In this document: piece by piece, positions 49,041-59,584 of the stretch
Numbering within the stretch: the stretch's first letter is position 1
Layout: each line of letters opens with the position of its first letter
Assembly: GCF_002292295.1 (NCBI RefSeq)
Contig: NZ_DBBS01000019.1
Coordinates: forward strand, 13,262-77,261
Reading direction: 5' to 3'
Length of the DNA: 64,000 bases
From: Sphingomonas sp. UBA978
GTDB lineage: Bacteria; Pseudomonadota; Alphaproteobacteria; Sphingomonadales; Sphingomonadaceae
Position numbers and translations under genes: made by a program
Notes under the pieces: generated by a model
What the model was told of the DNA's origin: nothing
Database searches by the model: none
What the model saw: the letters and a program-made list of their open reading frames with translations, nothing else

Positions 49041-50021
49041 ATGACCCTCGCCCTCGATATCTTCCGTGCCTTAGCCGATGCGACGCGGCTGCGCATCTTT
49101 TCGCTGCTGCGCTCGATGGAGCTGTCGGTGGGCGAGCTGGCGCAGGTGCTCGGGCAGAGCCAGCCGCGCGTCAGCCGGCATGTGAAGATCCTGTGCGACG
49201 CCGGGCTGGCGGAGCGCCGCAAGGAGGGCAGCTGGGTGTTCGTCGCGCTCGGCCGGCAGGCGGCGACGCAGCCGGTCGCCGCCGCGATCGACCAGTGGCA
49301 GAAGAGCGAGCCCGATCACTGGGCGGTGGCCGATGCCGCGCGCCTCGCCGCGGTGCGCGCCGATCGGGCGGCGAGCGCGGCGCAATGGTTCGAAGGCCAT
49401 GCCGACGAATGGGACGCGATCCGTTCGCTGCATATCGCCGAGAGCGAGGTCGAGGCGGCAATGGCGGGCGTGCTGGGCGATGGCCCGATCGGCAGCCTGA
49501 TCGATATCGGCACCGGCACCGGGCGGATGCTCGAGGTGTTCGGGGGGCAGGCGGAGACGGCGCTGGGCATCGACCGGTCGTCGGAGATGTTGCGGCTGGC
49601 GCGTGCCAAGCTGCACGACCGGCCCAATACCGAATTGCGGCAGGCGGATCTCTATGCGCTGCCGATGGCGGATGGTGCGGCGGACGTCGCGATCTTGCAT
49701 CACGTGCTGCATTTCGCGCAGCAGCCCGGCGCGGCGATCGCCGAGGCGGCGCGCGTGCTGGGGCCGGGCGGGCGACTGCTGATCGCGGACTTCGCCCCGC
49801 ACGATCGCGAGGATTTGCGCACGCGCGACGCGCATACCCGGCTGGGCTTCGCGGACGAGCAGATCGCGGGCTGGTTCGGCAATGCCGGGCTGACGCTCGC
49901 GCGGACGGATACGCTCGAGGGCGGCGAACTGACGGTGACATTGTGGCTCGGACGCAAGTCCGGTGCGAATTTGCGTGAGGTGCCAGTGAAGAGCTTTGGG
50001 AAGAGGGTTGGGGCGGCATGA
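49041..50021 (+). CDS. ArsR-family regulator fused to a SAM-dependent methyltransferase
   Basis: 326 residues. Residues 1-95 are an ArsR winged helix (LADATRLRIFSLLRSMELSVGELAQVLGQSQPRVSRHVKILCDAGLAERRKEG). No metal-binding CxC motif is present. Residues about 125-300 are a class I methyltransferase with SAM motif SLIDIGTGTGRMLEVFG and VLGPGGRLLIADF. It heads an operon with metF (ATGA overlap at 50018-50021) and the two metH genes, so it is probably a regulator that reads SAM or S-adenosylhomocysteine and controls methionine-cycle genes, like the SahR group. Whether the methyltransferase domain is catalytic or only a sensor is unknown. Confidence 0.88.
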   Translation: MTLALDIFRALADATRLRIFSLLRSMELSVGELAQVLGQSQPRVSRHVKILCDAGLAERRKEGSWVFVALGRQAATQPVAAAIDQWQKSEPDHWAVADAARLAAVRADRAASAAQWFEGHADEWDAIRSLHIAESEVEAAMAGVLGDGPIGSLIDIGTGTGRMLEVFGGQAETALGIDRSSEMLRLARAKLHDRPNTELRQADLYALPMADGAADVAILHHVLHFAQQPGAAIAEAARVLGPGGRLLIADFAPHDREDLRTRDAHTRLGFADEQIAGWFGNAGLTLARTDTLEGGELTVTLWLGRKSGANLREVPVKSFGKRVGAA

Positions 50022-50959
50022 CGATCTCGGTGAACCAGCTCGAGGAGGCGCAGATCGCGCTCAAGGCGCCGCTCTATGCGGACGTCGCGGGCGATCTCGA
50101 CGTGTCGTTCGAATTCTTCCCGCCGAAGAACGAGAAGATGGAGGAACAGCTCTGGGACGCGGTGCGGACGCTGGAGCCATTGGCACCCAGCTTCGTGTCG
50201 GTGACCTATGGCGCGGGCGGGTCGACGCGCGAGCGGACGCATGCGACGGTGGCACGCATCCAGCGCGAGACGAGCCTCGCCGCGGCGGCGCACCTGACCT
50301 GTGTCGAGGCGACGAAGGCGGAGATCGATCAGGTTGCGGAGGAATATTGGGCGGCGGGCGTGCGCCATATCGTCGCGCTGCGCGGCGATCCGCCCGCGAG
50401 CGGCGCGAAATTCGCCAGCCATCCCGGCGGCTACGAGAATGCGGCGGCGCTGGTCGCGGGTCTGAAGCGGCTGCATCCGTTCGAGATTTCGGTCGCGGCC
50501 TATCCCGAATGCCATCCGGATTCGCCGGACATGGCGGCCGACATCGACAATCTGAAGGCCAAGCTGGATGCCGGCGCGACCCGGGCGATCACGCAATTCT
50601 TCCACGAACCCGAAACCTTCTTCCGCTATCGCGACAAGGTGGCGGCGGCGGGGATCACCGCGGAGATCGTGCCGGGAATCATGCCGGTCACCAACTTCGC
50701 CAGCGTCGTGCGGATGAGCGCGATGTGCGGGACCGAGGTGCCGGCATGGATGGCGCGCCTGTTCGACGGGCTGGAGGAGCATCCGGCGGCGCGGCAGCTG
50801 ATCGCGGCGACGCTGGCGGCGGAACTGTCCCGCAAATTATATGCGGGCGGGGTGAAGTCGCTGCACTTCTACACGCTCAACCGCGCGGAGCTAGCGTTCG
50901 CGATCTGCCATCTGCTTGGCGTGCGGTCGAAGCCGGTGAACGCCGCGGCGGCGGCGTAA
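50018..50959 (+). CDS. metF: 5,10-methylenetetrahydrofolate reductase
   Basis: 313 residues, FAD-dependent TIM barrel that makes 5-methyl-THF for methionine synthase. FEFFPPKNEKMEEQLWDAV holds the catalytic Glu, SVTYGAGGSTRERT and HLTCVEATKAEIDQVAEEY follow, and ALRGDPP and EIVPGIMPV are conserved. The N-terminus is about 20 residues longer than E. coli MetF. It overlaps the ArsR-methyltransferase gene by four bases and is followed after 48 bp by metH part 1. Confidence 0.95.
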   Translation: MTISVNQLEEAQIALKAPLYADVAGDLDVSFEFFPPKNEKMEEQLWDAVRTLEPLAPSFVSVTYGAGGSTRERTHATVARIQRETSLAAAAHLTCVEATKAEIDQVAEEYWAAGVRHIVALRGDPPASGAKFASHPGGYENAAALVAGLKRLHPFEISVAAYPECHPDSPDMAADIDNLKAKLDAGATRAITQFFHEPETFFRYRDKVAAAGITAEIVPGIMPVTNFASVVRMSAMCGTEVPAWMARLFDGLEEHPAARQLIAATLAAELSRKLYAGGVKSLHFYTLNRAELAFAICHLLGVRSKPVNAAAAA

Positions 50960-50966
50960 GGCAATC

Positions 50967-50995
50967 AAGCCCCTCCCCTGACCGAGGGGGGCTTT
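50967..50995 (+). terminator. Hairpin between metF and the first metH gene
   Basis: AAGCCCCTC and GAGGGGGGCTTT can pair with a small bulge around CCCTGACC, followed by TTCAAGG. It could be a weak terminator or attenuator inside the operon, or a fragment of repeat family A. The ribosome site AAGGA of the next gene follows at once. Confidence 0.4.
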
Positions 50996-51007
50996 CAAGG
51001 ACAAGAC

Positions 51008-52054
51008 ATGACCATCCGCGACACATTCCTGGGCGAAGCCGCCAAGCGCATCCTCATCACCGACGGCGCGTTCGGCACCGAAATCCAGAACTGGAAGCTG
51101 TCGGAAGCCGATTACGCCGGATCGCTGGGCCTGTCCCACGACCAGAAGGGCAACAACGACATCCTCGCGTTGACCAAGCCGGAGGTGCCGGCCTCGATCC
51201 ATCGCGCCTATTTCGAGGCGGGGGCGGATATCGCGGAAACCAACACCTTCTCGGCGAACCGGATCAGCCAGGCCGATTACGGCGCCGAGCATCTGGTGCG
51301 CGAGATCAACGTCGAGAGCGCGGCGATGGCGCGGCGGATCGCCGACGAATTCGCCGCGCGCGACGGCCGGCCGCGCTTCGTCGCCGGCGCGATCGGGCCG
51401 ACCAACAAGACGCTGTCGCTGTCGCCCGACGTCAACGACCCCGGCTATCGCGAGATCGACTTCGACTATCTGAAGGGCGTGTATCGCGAACAGATCGATG
51501 CCCTGGTCGAGGGCGGCGCCGACTTCATCCTGATCGAGACGGTGTTCGATACGCTCAACGCCAAGGCCGGGATCATGGCGACGCTGGACGCCGCGGACGA
51601 TCTCGGCCGCGACCTGCCGCTGATGCTGTCGATGACGCTGACCGACCTCAGCGGGCGCAACCTGTCGGGTCATACGGTCGAGGCGTTCTGGCATGCGGTG
51701 CGGCATGCCAGGCCGGTGACGATCGGGCTCAACTGCTCGTTCGGCGCGGAGCAGCTGCGGCCGCACGTCAAGACGCTGAGCGAGATCTGCGACACGCTCA
51801 TCATGGTCTATCCCAACGCCGGTCTGCCCAACGAGCTGGGCGCCTATGACGAGGAGCCCGCGACGACCGCCGGGCTGGTCGGCGAATGGGCGCAGGCAGG
51901 GCAGGTCAACGTGCTCGGCGGCTGCTGCGGATCGACGCCGGCGCATATCAAGGCGATCGCCGACATGGCGCGCGGGGTCGATCCCCGCCGGATACCGGTG
52001 CCGCCGGTGCGGACGCGGCTGGCGGGGCTGGAGCCGTTCACGATGGCGGCGTGA
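51008..52054 (+). CDS. metH: Methionine synthase, homocysteine-binding part (split MetH, subunit 1)
   Basis: 348 residues, equal to only the N-terminal homocysteine S-methyltransferase domain of B12-dependent MetH. ITDGAFGTEIQ is the family start. The three zinc-thiolate cysteines are present: GLNCSFGAEQLRP and GGCCGSTPAHI. It should bind homocysteine and receive the methyl group from methylcobalamin bound to the second protein. AAGGA six bases before ATG 51008. The rest of MetH is encoded 126 bp downstream as a separate gene, beyond a palindromic repeat; the cut lies at a domain boundary and both parts have good starts, so this is a genuine split. Confidence 0.92.
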   Translation: MTIRDTFLGEAAKRILITDGAFGTEIQNWKLSEADYAGSLGLSHDQKGNNDILALTKPEVPASIHRAYFEAGADIAETNTFSANRISQADYGAEHLVREINVESAAMARRIADEFAARDGRPRFVAGAIGPTNKTLSLSPDVNDPGYREIDFDYLKGVYREQIDALVEGGADFILIETVFDTLNAKAGIMATLDAADDLGRDLPLMLSMTLTDLSGRNLSGHTVEAFWHAVRHARPVTIGLNCSFGAEQLRPHVKTLSEICDTLIMVYPNAGLPNELGAYDEEPATTAGLVGEWAQAGQVNVLGGCCGSTPAHIKAIADMARGVDPRRIPVPPVRTRLAGLEPFTMAA

Positions 52055-52060
52055 CCTGAC

Positions 52061-52168
52061 GCCTCTCTCCTTCGGGGGAGGGGTTGGGGTGGGGGACACC
52101 GCCTCCGCCGAAACGATCGCCTGATGGGACAGGCCCCACCCCGACCCCTCCCCTGAAGGGGAGGGGCT
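52061..52168. repeat. Palindromic repeat (family A) between the two metH genes
   Basis: The left arm GCCTCTCTCCTTCGGGGGAG...GGTTGGGGTGGGG and the right arm CCCCACCCCGACCCCTCCCC...GAGGGGCT are inverse copies around a variable centre. It matches the element translated inside putA. Its right end supplies the only purine-rich ribosome-site-like sequence (GGGGAGGGG) before the second metH start, at a rather long distance of about 14 bases. Confidence 0.87.
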
Positions 52169-52180
52169 AGAAAGACCGAA

Positions 52181-54859
<2,679 letters not shown>

Positions 54860-54884
54860 TCGGACGACGACGCCATCTCCAGTT

Positions 54885-54961
54885 CGTCATTGCGAGTGTA
54901 GCGCGGCAATCCAGAACCGGACCAGGGCGCCTTGGATTGCCGCGCTGCGCTCGCAATGACG
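54885..54961. repeat. Palindromic repeat, family B (copy 2)
   Basis: 77 bp, arms starting CGTCATTGCGAGTGTAGC and mirrored as GCTGCGCTCGCAATGACG, with centre AACCGGACCAGGGCGCC. Same length as copy 1 at 47285. It lies between the converging metH and antiporter genes, where it may end both transcripts. Confidence 0.9.
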
Positions 54962-54970
54962 GGGCGGTGC

Positions 54971-56179
54971 CTAGAATCCCCGCTTCCGCAACGCCGGGTC
55001 GCGCTTCAGCATCGGCGCGACGATCGGGATCGTCAGCATCGTGCTCGCCACCGCCATCAGCAGCAGCGCGGTGAACGTCTCGTTGGTGATGATATGCTTG
55101 TCGAGCAGGATGTTGGCGAAGATAATCATGATGAGCGCCTTGGTCTGCAGCAGCCAGCCGATCGCCCTGGCGTCGCCCTTCGGCCATTGCAGGATGCGGC
55201 CCGCCAGATGCACGCCGGCGAGCTTGCCGCCGACCGAGGCGAGCAGCAGCAGCGCGGCGGCGGCGAACACTGCGGTACCGCCGACGCCCCATTGCGTCTT
55301 GAGGCCGGTCGACAGGAAATAGACCGGCATCACCGCGAGCAGGATGGTGCCACGGAACCGGTCCATCCGTTCCTCGCCGAACCAGTGCGCGTCGAGCACC
55401 GCGCCCGCGAGGAACGCGCCGACCATGAAGTGCAGCCCGGCCCAGTCCGCGGCGAACCCGCACGCCGCCAGCCAGATCAGCCCGACGTACCAGCGGTCGT
55501 TCTCCGTGATCGCGCGGAGCAGCCGGCGGATCGCCCAGGTCGCGAGCGCGAAGCCGATCAGGAAGCCCGCCTGCCGCCCGACCCGCTCCCAGTCGAGCAG
55601 GATCAGCGCGAGCACGCCCCAGATCGCGATATCGTCGAGGCTGGCGTAGCGCAGCACGCGCTGGCCGAGCGGCGCGCGCAGGATGTCGAGTTTTTCCATC
55701 AGCAGCACGAGGATGGGGAGGGCGGTGACCGCGCAGGCCATGCCGATGCCGAGCACCACCTGCCAGTCGGCGCCGTCGACGCCGCGCCAGCCGGGAAAGC
55801 GCAGCATGACGAGCGCGGCGAGGCTGCCCGCCAGCAGGGGCATGCCGAGCGCGAGGCCGGCGGTGATGCCGGTTTCGCGGCGCCGCTTCCACGCCTCCCC
55901 GACGTCGAGTTCGAGGCCGGCGACCCAGACGAACAGCATCACCGACCACCAGGCGATGCCGTTGAGCGCGCCCAGGGTCGGTGCGGCGAACACGAACGCA
56001 TAATAATCGGGGAAGAGCGCGCCGAGCACGCCCGGCCCGAGCAGGATACCGCCGATGATCTGCACCACGACCAGCGGCGCCCAGTAATCGGTGCGCCCCA
56101 GCCGCCACACCAGCCAGGGCAGCGTGAAGATGATGAGGATCGCGAGGAGGAAGACCTCCGTCGGTGACATTGCGTGCAT
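54971..56179 (-). CDS. Cation:proton antiporter, CPA2 (KefB-like) family, membrane part only
   Basis: 402 residues with about twelve helices. MSPTEVFLLAILIIFTLPWLVWRLGRTDYWAPLVVVQIIGGILLGPGVLG, then LFVWVAGLELD and YASLDDIAIWGVLALIL are CPA2 signatures; the Asp pair in SLDDIAIW marks the ion site. It would exchange Na+ or K+ for protons. Unlike KefB/KefC it has no C-terminal TrkA-N nucleotide domain. The ATG ending at 56179 gives MHAMSPTEV; the ATG ending at 56170 is also possible. Converges on metH across the repeat and is divergent from the beta-helix gene. Confidence 0.87.
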   Translation of the reverse strand: MHAMSPTEVFLLAILIIFTLPWLVWRLGRTDYWAPLVVVQIIGGILLGPGVLGALFPDYYAFVFAAPTLGALNGIAWWSVMLFVWVAGLELDVGEAWKRRRETGITAGLALGMPLLAGSLAALVMLRFPGWRGVDGADWQVVLGIGMACAVTALPILVLLMEKLDILRAPLGQRVLRYASLDDIAIWGVLALILLDWERVGRQAGFLIGFALATWAIRRLLRAITENDRWYVGLIWLAACGFAADWAGLHFMVGAFLAGAVLDAHWFGEERMDRFRGTILLAVMPVYFLSTGLKTQWGVGGTAVFAAAALLLLASVGGKLAGVHLAGRILQWPKGDARAIGWLLQTKALIMIIFANILLDKHIITNETFTALLLMAVASTMLTIPIVAPMLKRDPALRKRGF

Positions 56180-56374
56180 CGTCGGCCCTGCTCCCCCGTG
56201 GCCGACCCCCCGGCCGCCTCCGTCTTGCCGCCCTAGTCGATCACGCCGCGCGCATGCAATCGCGCGTCATTGTGGGACAGCGGCCGGCCACGGTAACCGG
56301 TCGCGCCATCGCGCACCGGCGTTAACCGCGAAAGCCTCTGGTTTCGGTGTACCTTACCGGCGCAGGATCGCGGC

Positions 56375-57301
56375 ATGACCCGCATCCTCCTCGCCCTCGC
56401 CCTGATCGCCGCGCCCGCCTTCGCGCAGGGCGGCAAGCCCTTCACCATCGCCGAAACCGGGCAGGGGTTCGACGATCTGCAGGCGGCGGTGTCGTCGGTG
56501 CGGATGGGGACCGCAACCATCCTGATCGCGCCCGGCACCTATCGCCAGTGCGCGGTCCAGCAGGGCGGGCGCATCACCTTCAAGGCGGTCCAGCCCGGCA
56601 CCGCGATCTTCGAGAAGGAGACGTGCGAGGACAAGGCGGCGCTGGTGCTGCGCGGGCAGGGATCGGCGGTCGATGGACTGGTGTTCCGCGGCTACAGCGT
56701 GTCGGACGGCAATGGCGCCGGCATCCGTGCCGAGATGGGCGACCTGGCCGTCACCAACGCCATGTTCCTCGACAGTCAGGAGGGCATCCTCGGCGGCGAA
56801 CCGACCGGGCAGCGGATCACGGTCGACCGCTCGACCTTTTCAGGGTTGGGCCAGTGCGACGAGGCGGTGAATTGCAGCCACGCGATCTACCTCGGCAACA
56901 AGGGCAGCGTGACGATCACCCGCTCGCGCTTCGAGCGCGGCACCGGCGGCCATTACGTCAAGCTGCGCGTGCCGAACGTGACGATCACCGATAACAGCTT
57001 CGACGACACCGCGGGGCGCAAGACCAATTACATGATCGATCTGCCCGACGGCGCGCGGGGTCTGATCGCGCGCAACACGTTCGTACAGGGGCGGGGCAAG
57101 GAGAACAGCAGCGGCCTGATCGTCGTCGCCGCGGAGAACCGGACCTTCTCCTCCGCCGGCCTCAGGATCGAGGAGAATGACGCGCGCATGGCCCCCGGCG
57201 CGCCCGGCAATCCCGCCTTCGTCGCCGATCTCAGTCACCAGCGGCTGGCGGTGGGCGCCAACCGCCTGGGGCCGGGCATCCGGATGTTCGAGGTGCGCTG
57301 A
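56375..57301 (+). CDS. Secreted right-handed parallel beta-helix protein
   Basis: 308 residues with signal peptide MTRILLALALIAAPAFAQ. The mature protein has many short repeating strands typical of pectin-lyase-like beta helices: ATILIAPGTYRQCAVQ, GITFKAVQPG-type, GLVFRGYSV, AVTNAMFLDSQEGILGG, VTIDRSTF-like and VTITDNSFDDTAGR. Two cysteine pairs are possible. Such folds often act on or bind polysaccharides, but no catalytic Asp cluster is evident. A single gene; the divergent neighbour is the antiporter. Confidence 0.78.
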   Translation: MTRILLALALIAAPAFAQGGKPFTIAETGQGFDDLQAAVSSVRMGTATILIAPGTYRQCAVQQGGRITFKAVQPGTAIFEKETCEDKAALVLRGQGSAVDGLVFRGYSVSDGNGAGIRAEMGDLAVTNAMFLDSQEGILGGEPTGQRITVDRSTFSGLGQCDEAVNCSHAIYLGNKGSVTITRSRFERGTGGHYVKLRVPNVTITDNSFDDTAGRKTNYMIDLPDGARGLIARNTFVQGRGKENSSGLIVVAAENRTFSSAGLRIEENDARMAPGAPGNPAFVADLSHQRLAVGANRLGPGIRMFEVR

Positions 57302-57330
57302 CCACGGATAGTGGTGCGCGCCTTCGCACG

Positions 57331-57363
57331 CCGTCATTGCAAGCGAGGCGACGCGATCCATCG
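57331..57363. repeat. Fragment related to repeat family B
   Basis: CCGTCATTGCAAGCGAGG followed by CGACGCGATCCATCG resembles one arm of the 77-bp family B element (CGTCATTGCGAGCGCAGCGA...CAATCCAG). The mirror arm is missing. Confidence 0.5.
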
Positions 57364-57435
57364 TTCCGCGCAACGCGCCAGATCACGCCGTTCCGCACCC
57401 GGACGAAATAATATTGTCAGCGACCCGCGCGCCGA

Positions 57436-57729
57436 TCACGTGCCGTGGAGGATACGCTGTACCCGGCGACGGATATAGGCCTTGTGCTCGGACGTCAGCG
57501 TGCCGCCGTCCTGCCGCAGCAGCTCGGCGGCTTCCTCGCGCAGCGCGATCGCCCATCGCACCTTCTGATCGCGCAGCGTCGGCGTATCGTCGGATTGCCA
57601 GGGCAAGTTCATGAATGGCATCGGCGGTTGAAGGCCGATCGGTGCCGGCGTGTTGAACCGCGATTCGGGCGATTGCGCCGCAGCAAGCGAGGGTAATGCC
57701 AGCGCCAGAATGAACAGCATCCGCTTCAC
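57436..57729 (-). CDS. Small secreted hypothetical protein
   Basis: 97 residues from GTG 57729 (VKRMLFILALALPSLAAAQ), with GGGAG eight bases upstream; the ATG at MLFILAL is an alternative. A signal peptide ends at AAAQ. The mature 78 residues contain NTPAPIGLQPPMPFMNLPW and a charged helical end (KVRWAIALREEAAELLRQDGGTLTSEHKAYIRRRVQRIL). No family recognised. Periplasmic by inference. It lies 90 bp downstream of the sialidase gene on the same strand. Confidence 0.62.
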   Translation of the reverse strand: MKRMLFILALALPSLAAAQSPESRFNTPAPIGLQPPMPFMNLPWQSDDTPTLRDQKVRWAIALREEAAELLRQDGGTLTSEHKAYIRRRVQRILHGT

Positions 57730-57819
57730 GACCGATCTCCCGTTCCGTTCGGAAGGATAAAGCCGCAGACGGCGTCCGGTTGCAAGCGCCGGCGACATCG
57801 CCGCCGATGGGCGGCGTCG

Positions 57820-58869
57820 CTACTCCAGCAACCGCGGATCGATCACGACATGGCGGATGCGCGTGCGGTTGTGCGTGTAGGTCACGTGGACCAGTCCGTC
57901 GCCGGTCTGGATCACGGCGGGATAGGCATAGCCGTCGGGCACCGGCGCGCTTTCCAGCGTCAGCACGTTGCGCCAGTGGATGCCGTCGTCCGACAGGCCG
58001 ACGTTGAGCGGCCAGCGCGGGCCGTCGCCGGGCGTGTCCGGCCGGTGCGCGCTGTGATTGTAGACGATGAGCTGGCGGCCGTCCGCCAGCGTCACCGCGT
58101 CGGTGCCGGCATTGGGGTTGGGCAGGTCGATCGCCGCGAGCGGCGACCAGCTGCGGCCGTCGTCGCGCGACCAGCTCATCGCCAGCGCGCCCTGCCGGGT
58201 GCGGGCGACCAGTTCGATGCGACCGTCGCGATGGGTGAGGACGCTCGGCTGGATCGCCTCGATCCCCATCGGCGAGGCGATCTCCGGCCCGACCTGCCAG
58301 CTGCGGCCGCGATCCTCCGACCGTTCCATGCGCAGGAACCAGCGGTTGCGCGCCGGCGTGCCCTGCTCGCGGCTGGAGGGCGACAGCCAGGTGCCGGCGG
58401 CGGTGACGACCGGCTTGTTCTTGATCGGACCGAGCACGCCGTCGGGCAGGCGGCGCGGCGCGCCCCAGTGGCGGCCGCCGTCGGTCGAGGTGATGACCAT
58501 TCCCCACCAGTCGCGCGGCGACGGGCCGACCTTGTAGAACAGATGGAGCGGCTGGCCCTTGGGCTGGAACAGCACCGGGTTCCACGTCGGATAGCGCCGG
58601 TCGCCGTCGCGGCCATCGGCGACGGTGACGGGCGTGTCCCAGCCCCGTGCGGTGCGGCGGGCGAACCGGATCGTGACGTCGGGCCGGCTCTCGCCGCTGC
58701 CCCCGAACCACGCGGCGGCGAGACTGCGGTCGGGCAGCTCGACCAGCGTCGAGGCATGCGCCTGCGGATAGGGCGGGGCGGGGTCGATGAACTCCGACGC
58801 GAGGATCGGCGTGGGGCGGTGTTGAGCGATCGCCGGGGTGGCGAGGGTCAGGGCGATGGCTGCGGGCAG
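57820..58869 (-). CDS. Secreted sialidase/BNR-repeat glycosidase-like protein, start unclear
   Basis: About 350 residues of mature-like protein. A signal-like stretch LLPAAIALTLATPAIAQ precedes HRPTPILASEFIDPAPPYPQAHASTLVELPDRSLAAAWFGG, the start of the exo-alpha-sialidase fold. Asp-box repeats are TSTDGGRHWG, SEDRGRSWQ, SRDDGRSWS and LSDDGIHWRN. ESRPDVTIRFARR supplies the conserved Arg/Asp part. No ATG or TTG lies at the natural start; I end the feature at a CTG (58869). In-frame starts exist only inside the upstream repeat (GTG 59043, ATG 59115), which would add repeat-derived residues before the signal region. The 375-bp duplication has probably displaced the original start. It may be expressed from the PhoK transcript or be damaged. 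Confidence 0.7.
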   Translation of the reverse strand: MPAAIALTLATPAIAQHRPTPILASEFIDPAPPYPQAHASTLVELPDRSLAAAWFGGSGESRPDVTIRFARRTARGWDTPVTVADGRDGDRRYPTWNPVLFQPKGQPLHLFYKVGPSPRDWWGMVITSTDGGRHWGAPRRLPDGVLGPIKNKPVVTAAGTWLSPSSREQGTPARNRWFLRMERSEDRGRSWQVGPEIASPMGIEAIQPSVLTHRDGRIELVARTRQGALAMSWSRDDGRSWSPLAAIDLPNPNAGTDAVTLADGRQLIVYNHSAHRPDTPGDGPRWPLNVGLSDDGIHWRNVLTLESAPVPDGYAYPAVIQTGDGLVHVTYTHNRTRIRHVVIDPRLLE

Positions 58870-59584
58870 GAGCCGGTAGAAGGGGTGTTCACGCGAAGGC
58901 GCGAAGCCGCGAAGGGATAGAAGGAAGGGTTCACGCGGAGACGCGGAGACGCGGAGGGATATTTGGCATCCCGGACGCGTCAGCGGCCAGCCTCGTCCCC
59001 GCGGCGGGTTGGCGAGCGGGACGCTCCGCGTCGATGGCGACACCTCCGCGTCTCCGCGTCTCCGCGCGAACCCCTCTTCCTTCTCTTCGCGGCGTCGCTC
59101 CTTCGCGTGAACCATCACTTCAGACACGTACCCCCGGCCCCCCCGATCGAGATCGAGGCAACGCCCGTCGAGCCCCTTGACCGGCAGGCCGGTCGTCGTC
59201 GCCCGCATCGGGGTGGCGGGGGTGAGGGCGATCGCCCGAGGCAGGCGCTGGCGGAAGGGGTGTTCACGCAAAGACGCGAAGCCGCGAAGGGATAGAAGGA
59301 AGGGTTCACGCGGAGACGCGGAGACGCGGAGGGATATTTGGCATCCCGGCCGCATCAGCGGCCAGCCTCGTCTCCGCGGCGGGTTGGCGAGCGGGACGCT
59401 CCGCGTCGATCGCGACACCTCCGCGTCTCCGCGCCTCCGCGCGAACCCCTCTTCCTTCTCTTCGCGGCGTCGCGCCTTCGCGGGAACCATCACTTCAGAC
59501 ACGTATCGCCGGCCCCCGGATCGAGATCGAGGCAACGCCCGTCTAACCCCTTCACCGGCAGGCCGATCGTCGCCGCCAGCGTCG
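58835..59584. repeat. Tandem duplication (period 375 bp) spanning the PhoK end and the sialidase start
   Basis: Copy 1 (58835-59209) and copy 2 (59210-59584) align with an offset of 375 bp and high identity (one single-base indel). Each unit holds the coding end of the phosphatase (LPVKGLDGRCLDLD), a large internal inverted repeat (family D, arms GTTCACGCGAAGG... / ...CCTTCGCGTGAAC, about 58888-59111 and 59263-59486) and the signal-peptide start of the sialidase (AIALTxATP). Only the outer halves are still used by genes. No transposase. The whole stretch 58870-59489 between the two genes is this repeat. Confidence 0.9.

Noticed and set aside
49028..49978. Alternative frame starting at an ATG inside the operator palindrome
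   Set aside because: The frame overlaps the ArsR-methyltransferase gene in another phase and encodes Arg/Gly-rich nonsense. The gene starting at 49041 has a clear winged helix and SAM motif.
52055..52180. Frameshift or disruption of a single metH gene
   Set aside because: The two parts meet at a domain boundary, each has a sensible start and stop, and split MetH occurs in this bacterial group. The repeat lies in the gap, not inside a domain.
58835..59584. Insertion sequence between phosphatase and sialidase
   Set aside because: There is a tandem duplication with an inverted repeat but no transposase gene and no obvious target-site duplication.
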